Below, in pieces: positions 18,715 through 21,434 of a stretch of DNA of 21,434 bases. Source of the DNA: Chara braunii (Eukaryota > Streptophyta > Charophyceae > Charales > Characeae); NCBI GenBank assembly GCA_003427395.1, contig BFEA01000282.1, positions 1,776,919-1,798,352 on the forward strand, read 5' to 3'. The first letter of the stretch is position 1, and the number at the start of each line of letters is the position of its first letter. The position numbers and the translations under genes are program-made. The notes beneath the pieces were generated by a model that saw nothing but the letters and a program-made list of their open reading frames with translations, was not told the DNA's origin and did no database searches.

Positions 18715-18726
18715 TGGTATCGGAGC
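18715..18726 (+). promoter_or_regulatory. Primer binding site of element B
   Basis: TGGTATCGGAGC differs at one base from the usual plant site TGGTATCAGAGC, complementary to the 3' end of initiator tRNA-Met, which primes minus-strand DNA synthesis. It lies three bases after the LTR end. Confidence 0.65.
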
Positions 18727-19992
18727 TGTGGTACGATTGCGCTCATCTGGCGCTTGTCTTCTACCTTATGCGGTACATACATGCGGTCTGCTGGGCGAGT
18801 TTGGCCGTAAGTGGTGTGTAGTGAGGAGGGTGGAGACGAGTGTGAAGGCGACCCAGGTGGTGAGGGGCATCGCCTGGAAGGCTAAGGTGTAAATATTGGG
18901 TGTTCGCAGTGTGATGAGAACTATCTGTTGGGTGATTGAGGCTGAGGTGGAACGGCGAAATGCTGGTTGTGCCGATGCTATGACTGGTCATCGCAATCAT
19001 CTTCAGGTCATCTGGTGAGATTATCTCTCTGGTTGGGGGCAGCATGAACGAGGTACGTTGCTCTTAACCTTATCTACCCTCTTCATCACTTCTTACCGTG
19101 AGGTTGTGAGTTCTGTCTTGAGGGTCCTCTCATCGTGAGGTGTCGTGTGCGCTCAACCTTGACAGTCGTGATTGTTCATGTGGAGCATCTGGGGGAAGAC
19201 GGGCGGAGCTTCTTGAAGGGCCCTGGACGAAGCACTGGGTCACGGTCACCATGCCAACCCACTGGGTGTAGTACACGCATGCTTCGCTGCAAGTCGTTGG
19301 TTCTGCTGCTTGCGCATGATAGGGGTTAACTCGAGTGTGGCAGCCTCTACAGACGCTTACCAGACCGTCTATAAACATTTCTGGCTGGGGACTCGGCTCT
19401 GATCTGGCTGTGATCGTCGTTCTGCTGCGACGTAAAATAATTCCTGATGTCACTTGGGGGCGGACGTTAAATTGCCTCTTGATCAGCCAGATCATCCGAG
19501 TGGAAGGCTCGTCGGCGTACGAGGGTAAATAAGAGTGTTGTGGCTGCCTTGCTCGACGATAACCTAGGGCACAGGGGTGGGACCGGATTGCACACCTTCA
19601 GACACGCTTGGCTTCAGATGCTTAGGGACGTGACACCGAGACATTGAGAAGAACTGTGGGAGGGGTAGGTTCCAGGTGATAAGTTCGGATTTTAATTCCA
19701 TGCTATGAACAGACCAGTCAGTCAACATTATTTTTATTTTTGATTAGTTAGATGGACAGCCATGTGACATCTGACAGACAGCATTAGTTTAGAATATTAA
19801 TTATTCCTGATGCTTCCTCTGTTTGAGAACTAATCTTACTAAAAATAGTATTGACGGTAGGAATCTGACTTACCTGTTGACCCCAAATGAGATCTGTTCC
19901 AAAATAGCCACCATTAATTAGTTTGGTCTGTGCACTATGCTGCGGAGGCATCTTGAATGATCTAGTGTATGCGGTGCACAGTGTTGTAGCCT
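18727..19992 (+). other. Long 5' leader of element B
   Basis: This 1.27-kb untranslated stretch lies between the primer site and the gag ATG. Blocks at about 19218-19282, 19352-19450 and 19475-19535 match element A's leader at the same distance from gag. The first block differs at 4 of 65 bases and the start of the second at 2 of 45. The second contains AGACG-loop-CGTCT directly before TATAAACATTTCTGG. The many short open frames are not shared in frame with A. About 19536-19992 shows little I recognise. Confidence 0.65.
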
Positions 19993-21434
19993 ATGAGCGA
20001 CAGTGAGGACGCCGGAGAGGACGACCACTGGATCTTGCGATCAGCTAGAGGCCCGATAGCTCACGTGTCCCTAGGACCGGGGGGTGATAGGGAACTGTTC
20101 CGCCGACAGAGGGAGAGGCAGCAGTAGAGGAGAGCTAGAGCAGCCGAGGCCAGCAGGGCATTAGCTAGCGAGGCCGGTGCTACAGCAGCAATGGCTACAA
20201 CAGCCATCAGCAAGTCTGCGCAACAGACTTCCCAAGCCGGTAGTTCAGGTACCGCCGGGTCCACGGTCGCGCAGACCGTGAGTCAGTCAATGGCAAGCCA
20301 GCGCGCGGTGTTGACCCCAGAGGATGTCGCCATCCAGCAGGCAGCCCTGCAGGAGGCACAACTACAGCAGGCATTAGGACAGATAAAAAGGGAAAAGGAG
20401 ATAATGATTAGAAGAAAAAACAGGATGCAACAGAGAGGGGCAGACATAGAGGAGTTAGAAACGATGGACCTGACGCATATGGATGATGATGTGAGGGTAG
20501 TTAGGAGGGCTCTGCTAGGCGTAATTGAGATGCAGGAGCATCAAACTACCATCCTTCAAGACATTCAACAAAGCCTAGCCGTGTTGGCAGGCCGTGCTCA
20601 GGCAGCACCATCTTCAGCAGGGCCTGGTGCCTGGCCCGTGCCATATCCTCCTTTTTCTGTCCCACCGGTGACTGGGGTATCCCCATATGTAGCCCCGTCA
20701 ATGGTTGCTATTGTTTACCTGGGCATGCCGCTGTCAGGAGGGGTAACAACAGGGAGTAGTTTACAGGTTCTTGTACCGACAGTGTTTACTCCAAGTCCGT
20801 CTCAGGTTGCAGTCACCACGCACCCTGCTGTCTCGCAGCCAGTGCAGCGTGAGGGCACACAGCCCCAGCAGCTAGCACAGCAACCTGTTCCACCAGGTCC
20901 ACAACCTGGAATGATGCAGGGACCGGGACAGACACAATGGGTTCCAAAGACGGCCATCGCCGCTCCCAAACCTTTCACAGGGGACAAGAGAGACGAGGAC
21001 CTCGACACATGGTTGAGGGCAGTGTCGGTCTACGTCAGGTGCAAACTCACCTTGCCGCACGAAGAAGTGCTTGTGGCTGCGTCTTACCTCAAGGGTAGTG
21101 CAGCGAGATGGTTGAGTGGTCTCGTACAACTTCAAGGATACGGTCATGACTTCCGCGCTTGGGCGGCCTCCCAGAAATTGGAGGACTTCCTGAAGATGGT
21201 GGAGGAGAGGTGGCATGATCCTCAGGAGGCTCAAGGGGCCACTGACGCGATCCTGACACTGCACACGCGGCAGTTTAAGTCAGTAAGGGAAGCCACCGAT
21301 GCTGTTGAGCGTTTGATCTGTGTCCTTGGGGTACGCTATGATCCTCAGGTCCTGTTGACTTCGTACCTGAGATGTTTTTCACAGCCTCTCAGGAACCAGT
21401 TGGCAAAAGAGGCCAACATCAATATGCACAACTT
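19993..21434 (+). pseudogene. gag: gag of element B, one amber stop, runs off the window
   Basis: The ATG at 19993 opens an acidic N-terminus (SDSEDAGED) followed by an Arg/Ala-rich stretch like A's gag. The only interruption is TAG at 20125-20127 (codon 45, after two Gln). From 20128 the frame stays open to the last base, about 435 further codons. It includes a Gln/Glu/Lys-rich likely coiled coil (about 20320-20460), a long Pro/Gln/Val linker (about 20600-20940) and the retrotransposon gag core from about 20950: KPFTGDKRDEDLDTWL, AASYLKGSAARWL, ERWHDPQEAQ, FKSVREATDAV. The core clearly matches A (1690-2190), while the N-terminal half is much more diverged. The zinc knuckle and pol would lie beyond the window. 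It is better preserved than A's gag. If the amber codon is suppressed or is a sequencing error, the gene could be intact. Confidence 0.8.

Overview
The window looks like nuclear repeat DNA from a green-lineage eukaryote. It holds chromodomain-type Ty3/gypsy retrotransposons (Metaviridae) with initiator-methionine-type primer sites, long poly-T and microsatellite runs, and no recognisable host gene, operon or bacterial feature. My guess is a streptophyte alga such as Chara, from memory of repeat style only, so with low confidence. Everything I can name is mobile or repetitive.

Left block (1-9216, nested insertions). Element A (+ strand, 1-7421, entering from off-window) has the 3' part of a long 5' leader, gag (834-2674), pol (2662-6337: protease, reverse transcriptase, RNase H, DDE integrase, chromodomain), a polypurine tract and a complete 3' LTR (6375-7421). 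Gag and pol join at a correctly phased -1 slippery heptamer (2662-2668). A carries frameshifts and stops but mostly intact catalytic residues. It sits inside the integrase gene of an older element D, whose 3' end (7424-7963) and LTR-like sequence (to 9097) follow. D in turn seems to sit in an inverted LTR fragment G (9098-9216).

Middle block (9217-15769). No gene is visible. The block contains six two-copy tandem duplications (units of 37, 69, about 129, 134, about 218 and 261 bp), two tRNA-like A/B-box segments, two primer-binding-site-like motifs inside the 218-bp repeat, a nearly G-free tract of more than 400 bp, long poly-T runs and a telomere-box hairpin.

Right block (15770-21434, mosaic). 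Element E (- strand, 15770-17140) is a decayed pol fragment (RT tail, RNase H, integrase core) with three catalytic Asp codons changed to Asn. Element C (- strand) keeps its integrase C-terminus and chromodomain (17958-18663) and a truncated 3' LTR of the same family as A (about 17160-17920). Element B (+ strand) starts abruptly with about 29 bp of LTR end and a primer binding site (18715-18726). It then has a 1.27-kb leader sharing strongly conserved blocks with A, and a long gag (19993 to the window end) broken by one amber codon.

The most useful observations are the gag-pol frameshift signal, leader blocks far better conserved than the gag they precede, a U3 hairpin with a compensating base-pair change, and the cluster of tandem duplications.
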